Origin: Pseudomonas sp. ICMP 561 | Lineage (GTDB): Bacteria > Pseudomonadota > Gammaproteobacteria > Pseudomonadales > Pseudomonadaceae | Direction: 5' to 3' | DNA: 64,000 nucleotides | Assembly (NCBI RefSeq): GCF_002699985.1 | Contig: NZ_LKBT01000023.1 | Span: forward strand, 248,001-312,000 | In this document: positions 8,371 to 16,744 of the stretch, one piece after another | How the letters are laid out: every line of letters starts with the position of its first letter | Numbering within the stretch: position 1 is the stretch's first letter | Notes under the pieces: model-generated | Seen by the model: the letters and a program-made list of their open reading frames with translations, nothing else | What the model was told of the DNA's origin: nothing | Database searches by the model: none | Position numbers and translations under genes: made by a program

Positions 8371-9345
8371 ATGACTTACACCATTCTTGTCACCGCCGAG
8401 CGCCTGGCTCCAGCTGGACTGGACATTCTTACGCAGCGCGGCTGCCGGGTGTTGTTTGTTCGCGCCGGGCAGGAGGTCGCTGACATCGAGCGGTTGATGG
8501 CCAGCGAACCGATCGATGCGGTGATCTCCCGGACCTTCGAGCTGAGCGAGCAGGCGATTGCCGCGTCTCCGACCCTGAAAGTCATCTCCAAACACGGCGT
8601 TGGCGTCAGCAATATCCACGTTGCTGCGGCCAGTGCCCGCGGCATTCCGGTTTACGTCACGCCCGGTGCCAACGCGCAGTCGGTGTGTGAAATGACCCTG
8701 GGCTTGATGTTCGCCGCGGCACGCAAAGTCAGCTGGATGGACAGCGAGATCCGCGCCGGTCGCTGGTCCCGTGCGCAGGACGGGCTGGAGTTGAGCGGGC
8801 GCACGCTGGGCCTCGTGGGTTTTGGTCAGGTGGCGCGCAAAGTCGCGACGGTGTGTCAGGCCCTCGGTATGCAGGTGCGGGTCTACGATCCGTTTCTAAA
8901 AACCGGCAGCGATCTGCAGGGCGCTGTGGCCGTTGACTCGCTGGCAGCATTGCTCAGTGAAAGCCATGTCCTGAGCCTGCACGTGCCGCTCACTGCACAG
9001 ACCCGAAACCTGATTGGCGCTGCCGAGTTGGCAATGCTTCCCGCAGGCGCGGTTCTGATCAACACCGCTCGCGGTGAAGTGGTAGACGAAGCCGCGCTGG
9101 TTGATGCGCTGCGCAGCGGTCAATTGTATGCGGCAGGTCTGGACACCATGGCCATCGAACCTTTGCCGTCCGACAGTCCCTTATTGCATCTGGATAACGT
9201 CGTGCTGACTCCTCATGTCGGCGGATCGACCCCGGCTGCACTGGCTGCAATGGCCCGGGACGCTGCTACCAACGTTCTGGACTTTCTCGACGGCAAGCCT
9301 GTGCCGCGTACTTCATGCGTCAACGCTGATCTGCTTTCCCTTTGA
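8371..9345 (+). CDS. D-isomer 2-hydroxyacid dehydrogenase (phosphoglycerate dehydrogenase-like)
   Basis: A 324-aa NAD(P)-dependent dehydrogenase of the D-2-hydroxyacid family. The Rossmann motif LGLVGFGQVA lies at about 148-157. Catalytic residues are visible as Arg234 (NTARGE), Glu263 (AIEPL) and His282 (TPHVGG). It has no C-terminal ACT domain, so it is not a full-length serine-biosynthetic SerA. It is the first gene of a five-gene unit; the next start is 14 bp after its stop. In context it probably interconverts a 2-hydroxy and a 2-oxo branched dicarboxylate that the RraA-like aldolase cleaves or produces. The specific substrate is inference. Confidence 0.9.
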   Translation: MTYTILVTAERLAPAGLDILTQRGCRVLFVRAGQEVADIERLMASEPIDAVISRTFELSEQAIAASPTLKVISKHGVGVSNIHVAAASARGIPVYVTPGANAQSVCEMTLGLMFAAARKVSWMDSEIRAGRWSRAQDGLELSGRTLGLVGFGQVARKVATVCQALGMQVRVYDPFLKTGSDLQGAVAVDSLAALLSESHVLSLHVPLTAQTRNLIGAAELAMLPAGAVLINTARGEVVDEAALVDALRSGQLYAAGLDTMAIEPLPSDSPLLHLDNVVLTPHVGGSTPAALAAMARDAATNVLDFLDGKPVPRTSCVNADLLSL

Positions 9346-9358
9346 CTGGAGATTCACC

Positions 9359-10057
9359 ATGACCGCTTCTGCTCTCAATGACTGGCCAACCGGCTACCGC
9401 ATCAATCCGCGTAACGGCGACCTCAATGTTGAACTGATCGAAGCCTTCCGAAACATTCCTGTGGCGGTGGCGGGCGACTGCCTGGGGCGCGGCATCGGCG
9501 CCAGAGGCCTGCACGTTTATCACGGCGATCTATCGCTCAAATTGTGTGGCCCAGCGTTCACTCTGCGGGTTCGCCCCGGCGACAACCTGATGGTGCACAA
9601 GGCGCTGATGATGGTGCAGCCCGGTGATGTATTGGTTATCGACGGTGCGGGCGATATCAGCCAGGCGGTGATTGGTGGCTTGGTCCGCACCACGGCATTG
9701 CGAGTAAAGCTCGGCGGCATTGTGATCGACGGGGCGGTGCGTGATCTTGAAGAGCTGGCCGAAGGCATCTTGCCGGTGTTCGCAGCGGGGCATACCCACC
9801 GTGGCCCAAGCAAGGATGGCCCCGGCGAAATCAATGTGCCAATTGCCTGCGCCGGACTTTGCGTCATGCCCGGCGATTTGATGCTGGGCGATGCAGACGG
9901 CGTGCTGGCAGTGCCGCAGGTGGATGTCGCGGCACTGCTGCCCAAAGCCATCGCCCATCTTGAGCGAGAGGCCGCGATCCGCGAAACCAATCGCCTTGGC
10001 ACTGCCGACCCGGAACGCTTCGACGCACTGCTGCGCGCCAAAGGCTTGCCGGTCTGA
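9359..10057 (+). CDS. RraA-like 4-hydroxy-4-methyl-2-oxoglutarate aldolase family protein
   Basis: A 232-aa RraA/HMG-aldolase family member (often mis-annotated as menaquinone methyltransferase). The family catalyses divalent-metal-dependent retro-aldol cleavage of 4-hydroxy-4-methyl-2-oxoglutarate to two pyruvates, or oxaloacetate decarboxylation. The aldolase signature Gly-x20-Arg-Asp is seen (GAGDISQAVIGG ... DGAVRDLEEL). ATG 9359 lies 14 bp after the upstream gene with CTGGAG as SD; a longer in-frame extension is rejected because it overlaps the dehydrogenase by 130 bp. The enzyme-level role in this operon is a strong inference; the true C6/C7 substrate is not known. Confidence 0.87.
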   Translation: MTASALNDWPTGYRINPRNGDLNVELIEAFRNIPVAVAGDCLGRGIGARGLHVYHGDLSLKLCGPAFTLRVRPGDNLMVHKALMMVQPGDVLVIDGAGDISQAVIGGLVRTTALRVKLGGIVIDGAVRDLEELAEGILPVFAAGHTHRGPSKDGPGEINVPIACAGLCVMPGDLMLGDADGVLAVPQVDVAALLPKAIAHLEREAAIRETNRLGTADPERFDALLRAKGLPV

Positions 10058-10169
10058 GCACCTTTCACTGACTCTCGTTAAACCCCTGCACGGGCGATCC
10101 ATGCCTGTAGCTGGCGCTTCGCATCTGTAAAAAAGTCACCCAGATAAAACTAAAAAAAAGAGGGAACCC

Positions 10170-11456
10170 ATGCTGACGATCCTCAGCTATACGATGATCA
10201 TTTGCTTCATGTACCTGGTCATGAGCCGCCGTCTTTCACCCTTGGTGGCATTGATGCTGGTGCCGGTGGTATTCGCCTGTATCGGCGGGTTCGCTGCGGG
10301 GCTTGGCCCGATGATGATCGACGGGGTGAAGATGCTTGCCCCCACCGGCATCATGCTGACCTTTGCGATCCTGTACTTTTCGATGATGACCGACGCCGGG
10401 CTATTCAACCCGCTGGTCAAACTGATCCTGAAAGTGGTGCAGGGCGACCCGCAGAAAATCGTGATCGGCAGCGCCATTCTGGGGATTTGCGTCGGCCTGG
10501 ATGGCGACGGTGCGACCACTTACATCATCACCACGGCCGCGCTGTTGCCGCTTTACCGGCGCACCGGGATTCGCCTGCAAGTCATGGCGACAGTGTTGTT
10601 GCTCAGCAATGGCGTGATGAACATGTTGCCTTGGGCCGGGCCATTTTCGCGCGCCGCCAGCGCCATGCACGTGGACGTCGCCGACCTGTTCATGGAAATG
10701 CTGCCGATGATGCTGGCGGCCGTGGCATGGGTTGTGTTTGTTGCGTTTCTGCTCGGGCGCATGGAGAAGCGTCGTTTAGGTGTGATCGAGTTACGCGAAG
10801 GCGAGGGCATGGATCACTTCAAAGAGTCCTCACCCGGCGACTGGCGCTTCGCATTCAACGCTGTGCTGACGATTGCCCTGATTACCTGCATGGTCATGAG
10901 CGTATTGCCGCTGCCGATTCTGTTCATGCTGGCCTTCGGTATTGGCGCGGTGGTCAATTTCCCGAAAATCGAAGACCAGAAAGCCCTGATTTCGCGTCAT
11001 GCGGGCAACGTCATGCTGGTCTCGCTGCTGATTTTTGCCGCCGGGATCTTCGTCGGCATCATGACCGGTACCGGCATGATCAAGGCCATTTCAGAGAGCC
11101 TGATCTACGTCATCCCGCAGTGGGCCGGGCAGTACATGTCGTTGATCACTGCGTTCATCAGCATGCCGGGCACCTACGTACTGACTAACGATGCGTTTTA
11201 CTTCGGCATCCTGCCGATCCTCGCCGAGACCGCCAGCCATTACGGCATCGGGCCTATGGAAATGGCTGTCGCCGGGTTGATCGGGCAACCGGTGCATGTG
11301 TTGAGCCCTCTGGTTGCATCGACTTACCTGCTGTGCGGTTTGCTGGATGTCGATTATGCGAACAACCAGCGTATTTCCTTCAAATGGTCGGTGGGCACCG
11401 TGGGCGTCATGTTTGTGATGTCGCTGCTGATTGGCGCGCTTTCCATCCTGCACTAA
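10170..11456 (+). CDS. CitMHS-family citrate/metal:proton symporter-like transporter
   Basis: A 428-aa inner-membrane transporter with about 11-12 hydrophobic segments. The family (CitMHS) imports citrate, typically as a metal complex, with protons. Recognisable family features are PTGIMLTFAILYFSMMTDAG near residues 53-72 and LGICVGLDGDGATTYIITTAA near 105-125. It lies 112 bp after the aldolase gene inside the operon, so it is probably the uptake system for the pathway substrate, expected to be a citrate-like hydroxy-polycarboxylate. SD AGAGGGAA precedes the ATG. Confidence 0.9.
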   Translation: MLTILSYTMIICFMYLVMSRRLSPLVALMLVPVVFACIGGFAAGLGPMMIDGVKMLAPTGIMLTFAILYFSMMTDAGLFNPLVKLILKVVQGDPQKIVIGSAILGICVGLDGDGATTYIITTAALLPLYRRTGIRLQVMATVLLLSNGVMNMLPWAGPFSRAASAMHVDVADLFMEMLPMMLAAVAWVVFVAFLLGRMEKRRLGVIELREGEGMDHFKESSPGDWRFAFNAVLTIALITCMVMSVLPLPILFMLAFGIGAVVNFPKIEDQKALISRHAGNVMLVSLLIFAAGIFVGIMTGTGMIKAISESLIYVIPQWAGQYMSLITAFISMPGTYVLTNDAFYFGILPILAETASHYGIGPMEMAVAGLIGQPVHVLSPLVASTYLLCGLLDVDYANNQRISFKWSVGTVGVMFVMSLLIGALSILH

Positions 11457-11462
11457 AGCATT

Positions 11463-11487
11463 GGCCATCGGCCCTGTGCCGATGGCC
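11463..11487 (+). promoter_or_regulatory. Intercistronic hairpin between transporter and lyase genes
   Basis: A perfect 10-bp stem, GGCCATCGGC/GCCGATGGCC, with a 5-nt loop, 6 nt after the transporter stop and ending 7 nt before the next SD. There is no T-tract. It probably shields the upstream mRNA or modulates downstream translation rather than terminating. Confidence 0.5.
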
Positions 11488-11506
11488 TGCATCCGAGGTC
11501 ATGTTC

Positions 11507-12448
11507 ATGCACAACAATCACGACATCGATATTTTGATCAGCGAGGTTGGCCCTCGTGACGGGCTGCAAAGCGTCAAGGCAAGCATGCCGACCGCGCTCA
11601 AGATCGAGTGGCTCACGGCACTCGCGGCGTCCGGTTTACGTGAAATTGAAATCGGTTCGTTCGTATCGCCCAAGCTGCTGCCACAGATGGCCGATGCCGC
11701 ACAGTTGGTCGCTCATGCGCGAACCTTGCCGGGATTATTCGTCACCGCTCTGGTGCCCAATCTAAAAGGCGCGCAGGCCGCGTTCGACGCCGGGGTGCAA
11801 AAGATCACCCTGCCGATTTCGGTCAGTGAACCCCACTCTCTGGCAAACATTCGCAAGACCCATGCGCAGGTTATTGAAGAAGTCCGCACTGTCGTTGCGC
11901 TACGCGATCAGCAGTACCCGCACGTCTTGATCGAGGCGGGGCTTTCGACTGTATTTGGCTGCACCTTGCAAGGCGTGGTCCCCGCCGATGACGTCATTCG
12001 TATGGCTGTGACCATGGCCGGACTTGGGGTGGATGAGGTGGGGCTGGCCGACACGGTGGGCTATGCCAATCCGACCCAGGTTCGCCAGTTGTTCAGCCGT
12101 TTGCGCAACGAACTGGGGCCGGTCGCGGGCAGTGCCCATTTTCACAATACCCGAGGGCAGGGACTGGCCAATGTTGTGGCCGCGCTTGATGTCGGCGTGA
12201 CCACGATTGACGCTTCTCAAGGCGGATTGGGCGGTTGCCCTTACGCGCCAGGCGCATCGGGGAACATCGTCACTGAAGACCTGGTTTACCTGCTCGAATC
12301 CATGGGCCTGCGCACTGGCGTCGACATCGATCGTCTGGTTGCCGCGCGCGAGTGGCTGCATAAAGGGCTGCCCGGTGAGCCGCTTTACGGGTTCATTCCT
12401 GACGCCGGTGTTGGCAAGAATTTTCATTATGCAAGCAAGGGTCAATGA
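11507..12448 (+). CDS. Hydroxymethylglutaryl-CoA lyase-like enzyme
   Basis: An HMGL-like TIM-barrel lyase, 313 aa, that cleaves a 3-hydroxy-3-methyl-acyl-CoA to acetyl-CoA and a keto acid (acetoacetate for HMG-CoA). Catalytic features: EVGPRDGLQ near the N-terminus (metal-binding Asp, substrate Arg), the metal His pair in AHFHNTRGQG, and the signature loop GGLGGCPYAPGASGN with the mobile cysteine. ATG 11507 is preferred because GAGG is 8 nt upstream; an ATG at 11501 sits too close. Its stop overlaps the next start by 4 bp, so it is translationally coupled to the CoA transferase. Specificity could be HMG-CoA, citramalyl-CoA or a relative. Confidence 0.9.
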   Translation: MHNNHDIDILISEVGPRDGLQSVKASMPTALKIEWLTALAASGLREIEIGSFVSPKLLPQMADAAQLVAHARTLPGLFVTALVPNLKGAQAAFDAGVQKITLPISVSEPHSLANIRKTHAQVIEEVRTVVALRDQQYPHVLIEAGLSTVFGCTLQGVVPADDVIRMAVTMAGLGVDEVGLADTVGYANPTQVRQLFSRLRNELGPVAGSAHFHNTRGQGLANVVAALDVGVTTIDASQGGLGGCPYAPGASGNIVTEDLVYLLESMGLRTGVDIDRLVAAREWLHKGLPGEPLYGFIPDAGVGKNFHYASKGQ

Positions 12449-13647
12449 ACATGCAACCGACGACTGAAAAGGCGCTGCCGCTCGCAGGTATTCGTGTGAT
12501 CGAGTTCGTACACATGGTCATGGGGCCAACCTGCGGTCTGGTCCTCGCTGACCTCGGCGCAGAGGTGATCAAGGTTGAACCGGCGCCATCGGGGGACAAT
12601 ACGCGGCGCTTGCGTGGCTCTGGCGCCGGTTACTGGATGACCTACAACCGCAACAAAAAAAGCTTTGCCGTCGACATGAAAACCGAAGAGGGGATGTCGG
12701 CCGTTCGTAAGCTCATCGCCAGTGCGGACGTCGTCACCGAAAACTTTCGTCCCGGTGCCATGGAGAAACTGGCGCTGGGATACGAGCAGGTCAAAGCAAT
12801 CAAACCGTCGATCATCTACAGCTCAATGAAAGGTTTTTTGCCCGGACCTTACGACCAACGACCGGCACTCGATGAAGTGGTGCAGATGATGACCGGGCTT
12901 GCCTACATGACCGGGCCAGTCGGTCGGCCTTTGCGGGCCGGGGCTTCCGTGAACGATGTCATGGGCGGCATGTTCAGCGCCATTTCAATTCTGGCTGCTC
13001 TGCATCAGCGCAACTCCACCGGCCAGGGGCAGTTTGTGCAGACCGGTCTGTTCGAAAACTCGGCCTTCCTCGTTGCGCAGCACATGATGCAGAAAGTCGT
13101 CACGGGCAAGGCCGCTGCACCGATGCCCAATAGGGTCTCGGCCTGGGCGATCTACGACGTATTCACCACCGCCGACGATGAACAGGTTTTTCTCGGCGTC
13201 GTCAGCGACGGCCAATGGCAAAGCTTCTGCAAGGCCTTCGGTTTCAAAGAGTGGGCCGTGGATCCGACGCTGGCTCTGAACAACCAGCGGGTACAAGCGC
13301 GTGACGACATCCTGCCGCCTGTACGCGAGTGTCTGGGCGGCATGAGCAAGCTCGAAGTCATGGCGCGCTGCGAAGCGGCGGGTTTGCCGTTCTCGCCCAT
13401 TCAGCGCCCGGAGGACCTGTTTGAAGATCATCACCTGAATGCATCGGGCGGCATGGCGGCGTTGACGACCCCGGATGGCGCTGACGTGAAAGTACCGATG
13501 TTACCGTTCGAAATGGATGGCCAACGTTTCGGTACACGCCTCAACGTGCCCGAGCTTGGCAGTCATTCCGCTGAACTGCTTGGCGAGTTAGGGTATTGCG
13601 ATGAGGACATACAGGCGTTGCAGGCTGCTGGTGTGGTTCAAGGTTAG
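12445..13647 (+). CDS. CaiB/BaiF-type (family III) CoA transferase
   Basis: A 400-aa family III CoA transferase moving CoA between carboxylic acids through an aspartyl-CoA intermediate. The catalytic Asp is D171 (GASVNDVMGGM). The N-terminal LAGIRVIEFVHMVMGPTCG and the DVVTENFRPGAMEKLGL-type segment are family hallmarks. It overlaps the lyase gene by 4 bp (ATGA). The simplest reading is that it activates the substrate acid to the CoA thioester (for instance from succinyl-CoA), which the lyase then splits. It is the last gene of the operon, followed by REP sequence. Confidence 0.92.
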   Translation: MNMQPTTEKALPLAGIRVIEFVHMVMGPTCGLVLADLGAEVIKVEPAPSGDNTRRLRGSGAGYWMTYNRNKKSFAVDMKTEEGMSAVRKLIASADVVTENFRPGAMEKLALGYEQVKAIKPSIIYSSMKGFLPGPYDQRPALDEVVQMMTGLAYMTGPVGRPLRAGASVNDVMGGMFSAISILAALHQRNSTGQGQFVQTGLFENSAFLVAQHMMQKVVTGKAAAPMPNRVSAWAIYDVFTTADDEQVFLGVVSDGQWQSFCKAFGFKEWAVDPTLALNNQRVQARDDILPPVRECLGGMSKLEVMARCEAAGLPFSPIQRPEDLFEDHHLNASGGMAALTTPDGADVKVPMLPFEMDGQRFGTRLNVPELGSHSAELLGELGYCDEDIQALQAAGVVQG

Positions 13648-13720
13648 GGGTGGTGGCCGTAAAGCATCAGGTCAATACCTCACAGTGCGCGGAGCGCAAT
13701 CACCTGATTTGAATGCTTTT

Positions 13721-13845
13721 CTGTAGGAGATCACCCGTCGTCCAGACGCCGCCCGGCCGGTCCTACGAGATCCTGCGAGGCAGCGATGGCGGTTTGTCTG
13801 ATACACCGCTATCGCGGCCTCGCGCTGCTCGTGCGCTCCTACAGG
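13721..13845. repeat. REP palindromes, composite
   Basis: A CTGTAGGAG end at 13721 and a complementary CGCTCCTACAG end near 13845 enclose an internal GAGGCAGCGATGGC ... GCTATCGCGGCCTCGC pair. An extra GGTCCTACGAG segment suggests two REP types have recombined. The remainder of 13648-14093 is unrecognised. Confidence 0.75.
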
Positions 13846-14093
13846 TCCAATTTTTGCTGCGAGACGATGCTGTGTCAGGGACGCTGAGCGATCTGCTACG
13901 GTTCAGAGGCGCAGTAAGCTTGCAGTCCAGGCTCGCTACACCGCGGAATCAACGATTATCCGGGGCAAGTGCCGGAACTCTGCTTTCATAGTCATAGGCG
14001 CCGTATCTGGATAAAGCGAGCGCTGGTTTGACCACGTCAGATTGATCGAACAGACTTCCAATCCATTTGCGGACGTTGGTCAAGGAGTTGTAA

Positions 14094-14639
14094 ATGGCAA
14101 ATCGAGTTTACTTGATGAATCACAGCCAATCCGAACCCGCCCTGGCTGCAGAACTGGAGGATGCCTGTTTGCTGGCCGCCAGTTATCAGTTACCAATTTT
14201 GTGGTTGGCGTTGTTCGATTCGGATGACTTGGTCAACGTTCTTGTACATTGCGAAAACGATGCGGGTGAGCTGGATAGCGAGCTGATTTTGACTTGCTTT
14301 GCGTCCACCGAGAAAGCCCTGAAGACTTACAGCTCAAGAAGGCAGGACCTTCAGGCGGCATTAGGTGCTGACAGCGCGACCAGTGTGGCTGAGTGGGAGG
14401 CGTTCATTGCCAGCCAGTTGCATGGCTCAGTGGTTCAGATCGATCTGACTGAACTCTGGATGATGTACGGCGATGCGGATGCGCTGAATGCCCAGGTCAG
14501 CGAATGGCTGGCGGGGCTTGATGACACCACGAGTGGTGCATGGATATCTTTCTGTCATCAGGCAAACCTTGATGACGCTGACACACGGCGCTACGGTGTT
14601 CGCGGCTATCCGTGGAATGCGAAGCCGGGATGGCAGTGA
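14094..14639 (+). CDS. Hypothetical protein, 181 aa
   Basis: I do not recognise the family with certainty. The ATG at 14094 is preceded by GGAGTTG. The protein is acidic, soluble and aromatic-rich, with no signal peptide. The C-terminus (about 135-181) contains WISFCHQANLDDADTRRYGVRGYPWNAK. Acidic small proteins of this composition are common among immunity and toxin-context genes in Pseudomonas, but no toxin is adjacent. It is followed after 66 bp by a small membrane protein on the same strand. Confidence 0.7.
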   Translation: MANRVYLMNHSQSEPALAAELEDACLLAASYQLPILWLALFDSDDLVNVLVHCENDAGELDSELILTCFASTEKALKTYSSRRQDLQAALGADSATSVAEWEAFIASQLHGSVVQIDLTELWMMYGDADALNAQVSEWLAGLDDTTSGAWISFCHQANLDDADTRRYGVRGYPWNAKPGWQ

Positions 14640-14705
14640 GGCGGAGTTTGATAATCAACCCACACATCGCCATCGCAGGTTGATTAAGTCATTCAAGGCG
14701 CGTCG

Positions 14706-14915
14706 ATGATGATGGAAATATTGGCTGAGGTCTTTTTTCGTACCATTTGCTTTCCTGTGGGCTGGCCAGTGGTAAAGATTTTCACACTGGGAAAGTACCC
14801 TGTTAAAGGGTCCTGGTTTACCCAAACCCTTCAGTCTGAATGGACGTCTGCGATTGGGCTTGCTGTGTTGGTGATTGCAATGATGGCTGCGCTGAAGCAG
14901 TTCGTGATTACGTAG
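14706..14915 (+). CDS. Small two-TM membrane protein, 69 aa
   Basis: Hydrophobic segments lie at about residues 4-24 (AEVFFRTICFPVGWPVVKIF) and 47-66 (IGLAVLVIAMMAALKQF). Three consecutive ATG codons (14706, 14709, 14712) could serve as start; the SD (AAGGCG) favours the first. No function is assignable. It probably shares a transcript with the gene upstream. Confidence 0.6.
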   Translation: MMMEILAEVFFRTICFPVGWPVVKIFTLGKYPVKGSWFTQTLQSEWTSAIGLAVLVIAMMAALKQFVIT

Positions 14916-14954
14916 AAAATCTTACATAACTCCCGCCATGAAAGAGGCGTGCAA

Positions 14955-15425
14955 ATGATGCTCGCTACAACTGACCACCGTCCCAACGTAACTCTGGCCC
15001 CCGCCCAACAAACTGACCTCGATGATCTCGTCGCCATCCGGATTGAAGCCATGCGCGAAAGTCTTGAACGGGTAGGGCGCTTTGATCCGGTGCGTGCTCG
15101 CGAGCGTTTTGCCAGCGCTTTTGATGCACGGGATACGCGCTATATCGAATTGGCTGGAGAGCGCGTGGGTTTTGTCGTGGTCAAGCGGCACGATGATGAA
15201 CTGGTGCTTGATCACCTGTACCTGAAGCTGGCCGCGCAAGGTTTGGGCTTAGGCTCTGCGGTTCTGTCGCTGATATTCGAAGAGGCGGATGCTTTGGGGC
15301 TGCCGATTAAAGTCGGGGCGCTGAAAGAGAGCGCCTCGAACCGGTTTTACATGCGCCACGGGTTTCAGTTTTTAGAAAGCGGCGAGTTTGATCATTACTA
15401 TATTCGTCGGGGTGTTACAGGCTGA
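14955..15425 (+). CDS. GNAT family N-acetyltransferase
   Basis: A 156-aa GNAT protein. The acetyl-CoA loop is LAAQGLGLGSAVLSL at about residues 95-109, preceded by the beta4 strand VLDHLYLKL; ESASNRFYMRHGFQ is the C-terminal motif. ATG 14955 is supported by AGAGG 7 nt upstream; a GTG at 14949 is in frame. The substrate is unknown. Converges with the nitrilase gene, whose stop lies 29 bp downstream on the other strand. Confidence 0.88.
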   Translation: MMLATTDHRPNVTLAPAQQTDLDDLVAIRIEAMRESLERVGRFDPVRARERFASAFDARDTRYIELAGERVGFVVVKRHDDELVLDHLYLKLAAQGLGLGSAVLSLIFEEADALGLPIKVGALKESASNRFYMRHGFQFLESGEFDHYYIRRGVTG

Positions 15426-15453
15426 AAATGTGCCGTCAAAGGTGCGCAGAGAC

Positions 15454-16212
15454 TCAATCAGAACACTCGACCGCAGTTTCGAAGCCCTGCCAGCCATGCA
15501 GTTGCCTGGAAACGACCAGCAGGCGATTTCCCACGCCAGACGTCGAAGCAACGCAGACACCTTTTTCATCCCAGAACGCGCTTCGCCCAGCCGCTGCCCA
15601 GCCACCTGTAGGCCCACCATGATTGGCCATGAGTAAGGCCATTTCGTGGAGCCGGGAGTAACTTTGCAGCAGCGAACTGTCTCGTGGATAACCTGCTTCA
15701 CCGATCAGCACGCTTGAGGCATAAACCTGAGCGCCTTGTCTGGCTGCTGCCGACGGATGTTCTGGATGGCTGAAATCAGCGCACACCGACAGCGCGATGG
15801 GCAAGCCCGCGATGTTTATCAAATCGCCGCCGTTACCTGCACTGAAATACTGTTCTTCGCCAGGGTGCAAATACTGTTTGGTATAGACCCCGACCGAGCC
15901 TTCGCCATGGAGGATGAAGGCCGCGATCAAGGGCTTTTCATGGCCTGGCATGCGCAGCGGTAAACCGACGACAGTGGTCATGGAGGTCTCCCGCGCGAGT
16001 TGACGCAGGGGGAGCAGAACCGGACTGTCCACATCTTGCATCAGCGCATCGGCCAGAGTGGGTTCATATCCGGTGAGCGACAACTCGGGAAAAACCAGAA
16101 GATTTACTCCGTGCTCACTGGCGCACTGCATAAACTCGATGTGCAGATTCACGTTTGAATTGATATCGCCTGCTTGAATGGCGCATTGGGCGGCAGCTAA
16201 AACAGGTGGCAT
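15454..16212 (-). CDS. Carbon-nitrogen hydrolase (nitrilase superfamily)
   Basis: A 252-aa amidase/nitrilase-superfamily enzyme that hydrolyses a non-peptide C-N bond. The catalytic triad is visible: Glu43 (FPELSLTGYEP), Lys112 (YTKQYLHPGE) and Cys144 (VCADFSHPEH). The length is near the family minimum and there is no fused synthetase domain. The translation initiation region is unusual: four 14-bp repeats, each carrying an SD-like GGAGA/GGATA core, lie immediately upstream. The substrate is unknown; omega-amidase and aliphatic amidase branches are both possible. Confidence 0.9.
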   Translation of the reverse strand: MPPVLAAAQCAIQAGDINSNVNLHIEFMQCASEHGVNLLVFPELSLTGYEPTLADALMQDVDSPVLLPLRQLARETSMTTVVGLPLRMPGHEKPLIAAFILHGEGSVGVYTKQYLHPGEEQYFSAGNGGDLINIAGLPIALSVCADFSHPEHPSAAARQGAQVYASSVLIGEAGYPRDSSLLQSYSRLHEMALLMANHGGPTGGWAAAGRSAFWDEKGVCVASTSGVGNRLLVVSRQLHGWQGFETAVECSD

Positions 16213-16213
16213 G

Positions 16214-16269
16214 AAAGCTCTCCAATAAAAGTTCTCCGATAAAAGCTATCCGATAAAAGCTATCCATTG
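16214..16269 (-). repeat. Four 14-bp tandem repeats carrying SD-like cores
   Basis: Units at 16214-16227, 16228-16241, 16242-16255 and 16256-16269. Read on the minus strand they are TATTGGAGAGCTTT, TATCGGAGAACTTT, TATCGGATAGCTTT and CAATGGATAGCTTT, ending 1 nt before the nitrilase ATG. The proximal unit supplies its ribosome-binding site; the others repeat it at 14-nt spacing. Confidence 0.88.
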
Positions 16270-16279
16270 AAGGACATTA

Positions 16280-16714
16280 TTAATATCCAACACGCAGAGC
16301 AGAAAGCAGCGACTCCAAGGATTCCGGCGATTTATCAAACGTGCTTTCAGACTTCAACGTATCCCATTGCATGGCGTCGCTCAGGCAGTAGTCGCCGATA
16401 CACTTCATGGCGTGGACTTGCGAATCCAGAAGACCCAAGGGTATCCACATGTATGGTTTGCCACGCAAGGCATTGGGAACGGTCGAGCCACAGTGTTTGC
16501 AGAAATCATTCCGGTAGCCGCTGGGTTTGAGCCATGTGTTGATTTCAGACTGTCCCGCCTCCCACTGGAAGCCGGATTCAGGAACGATCGTCGCGCAGTT
16601 ATAACCGGTGCCTGTTTGTTTGCGGCAAAGGGAGCAGTGGCATCGGTAGAAATACAGCGGCTCTGTCTTGAGGGAAAAAACCACGGTTTCGCACAGACAT
16701 TGTCCTGTCAGCAT
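16280..16714 (-). CDS. GFA-family (CENP-V/GFA domain) protein
   Basis: A 144-aa zinc-binding protein of the GFA/CENP-V family, named after glutathione-dependent formaldehyde activating enzyme. Zn ligands are seen as Cys pairs: GQCLCETV near residue 5, RCHCSLCRKQTG near 24-35, and FCKHCGSTVP near 71-80. The fold is complete. Most members have no established activity, so the formaldehyde link should be treated as a family label. It may share a transcript with the genes upstream (AAA kinase) and downstream (nitrilase), spacing 30-67 bp. Confidence 0.88.
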   Translation of the reverse strand: MLTGQCLCETVVFSLKTEPLYFYRCHCSLCRKQTGTGYNCATIVPESGFQWEAGQSEINTWLKPSGYRNDFCKHCGSTVPNALRGKPYMWIPLGLLDSQVHAMKCIGDYCLSDAMQWDTLKSESTFDKSPESLESLLSALRVGY

Positions 16715-16744
16715 TTATAAATTCCTTATTGAAGTGCCTGTTGA

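Noticed and set aside
9215..9358. N-terminal extension of the RraA-like gene
   Set aside because: It overlaps the dehydrogenase by 131 bp and lacks family similarity; ATG 9359 with an SD fits the family length.
10202..11188. 328-codon frame inside the CitMHS gene
   Set aside because: Its composition (Arg/His/Ala-rich) is that of a shifted reading of GC-rich DNA; the CitMHS frame has clear family motifs and an SD.
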